NCBI GenBank assembly: GCA_030144725.1
Contig: JASKMD010000008.1
Coordinates: forward strand, 18,566,676 to 18,630,675
From: Haematococcus lacustris
Lineage: Eukaryota; Chlorophyta; Chlorophyceae; Chlamydomonadales; Haematococcaceae
Reading direction: 5' to 3'
Length of the DNA stretch: 64,000 nt
Shown: one piece after another, positions 63,500 through 64,000 of the stretch
Numbering within the stretch: the stretch's first letter is position 1
Layout of the letters: each line of letters opens with the position of its first letter
Program-made: the position numbers and the translations under genes
Notes under the pieces: model-generated
What the model saw: only the letters and a program-made list of their open reading frames with translations
What the model was told of the DNA's origin: nothing
Databases searched by the model: none

Positions 63500-63986
63500 A
63501 TGTCTAGCAAGCGCCGTCCGAGGGAGGAGGAGTGTGCAATCTGCGGACACTTTCACGACGTAAGCAAAAATCGTGTTGCCGCATGCCTTGGAATTAGCGT
63601 GCAGAGCAGAAACACAGGTTGCGCATTGCAGTACGAGGGGGGAGTACCATGCAACATCTGCGGCCATGTCATGTCTACCCATGAAAACATCAAACCCGAG
63701 GCAGTTATCCCAACAGGCGTCATTCCTGGCACGCTCTACCTTGGCAGCTATGATACAGCTTCTCGGTCAGAGATGTTGAAAGCTATGGGCATCACCCACA
63801 TCCTGAACGTATGCCTGTTCCAAGCACGGCTGTACCATGTCAGCCATGGCAGCAAGCAAGATAGGACCAGTGCTACTTCCCGCACGCAGACCGTGCCCCA
63901 GTGCCAAGCGTTGTTCAGAAATACCTTCACATATCACACAGTAGCTGAAGCCCCACCAGACTTCCAGGAGTGCTGCGACTTTATAG
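63500..63986 (+). CDS. IBR5-like dual-specificity phosphatase, N-terminal part (cut by window edge)
   Basis: Three exons splice in phase: 63500-63559, 63632-63808 and 63902-63986, the last followed by a GTTTGT donor. The gene continues beyond 64000. The protein starts MSSKRRPREEECAICGHFHD, then YEGGVPCNICGHVM. These paired CxxCGH zinc-type motifs are characteristic of plant IBR5 (INDOLE-3-BUTYRIC ACID RESPONSE 5). Next come IPGTLYLGSYDTASRSEMLK and ITHILN, the start of the dual-specificity phosphatase fold, and CQALFRNTFTYHTVAEAPPD, DFQECCDFI. The catalytic HCxxGxxRS loop lies outside the window. In plants IBR5 dephosphorylates a MAP kinase and tunes auxin responses; the algal role is unknown. 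Confidence 0.9.
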
Positions 63987-64000
63987 GTTTGTGCCTGCTG

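Overview
The window looks like nuclear DNA of a chlorophyte green alga, probably of the Chlamydomonadales. It is GC-rich, with many short spliced exons, CTGCAG-type acceptors, several GC-AG introns, long Gln/Ala/Pro tracts and a proline-rich wall-type protein. The best protein matches are plant or algal: an IBR5-type phosphatase, a PLIP-type chloroplast lipase and a PYRP2-like HAD protein. I cannot name the species from sequence alone.

Layout. 1-4721 is an almost perfect (GTCAG)n array running into the 5' part of a Fanzor-like gene (minus strand, to about 5446). 5.4-16 kb holds a small palindromic element, the HAD gene (6558-7888, minus), fragmentary exons of an unidentified plus-strand gene (to 15896) and two Fanzor relics. 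16972-18258 is a Tpt1/KptA RNA 2'-phosphotransferase (minus). 18257-29436 is one nested structure. A Ty3/gypsy-class element with a single 2532-codon gag-pol frame has 760-bp terminal direct repeats, and outside those it is flanked by two copies of a 712-bp segment carrying the C-terminal end of a second Fanzor family. 29.5-34.7 kb is the longest Fanzor copy (minus), whose intron holds another (GTCAG)n array and a duplicated exon. 35-37.4 kb is a hypothetical ORF plus a Tpt1 relic. 37.8-42.3 kb is a Fanzor family B fragment followed by a PRKRIP1 homologue, whose large intron contains a deleted Fanzor copy and a duplicate of the host gene's own last exon. 43.6-44.3 kb is hexanucleotide repeat. 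45449-50958 is the PLIP-like lipase. 52-59.8 kb holds two related coiled-coil proteins around a secreted CAP-domain protein. 60.2-62.2 kb is a duplicated repeat cluster, and the right edge enters an IBR5-like phosphatase.

Most exciting content. (1) The retroelement polyprotein carries a cytosine-5 DNA-methyltransferase domain between RNase H and integrase, and a PHD finger at its C-terminus, so it may both write and read chromatin marks. (2) There is a dispersed population of Fanzor (eukaryotic TnpB-like, RNA-guided nuclease family) copies in every stage of decay. It includes one in-frame internally deleted copy that keeps both ends and an intact 205-residue ORF, and a conserved 3' non-coding block that is a candidate guide-RNA region. 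(3) On the Fanzor coding strand the pentanucleotide arrays read (CTGAC)n, which is a branch-point consensus, so the arrays look like a run-away expansion of intron 3' ends.

The host genes are not an operon; they are independent eukaryotic genes between mobile elements. Exon coordinates are my own phase-checked splice models and have not been tested against transcripts.
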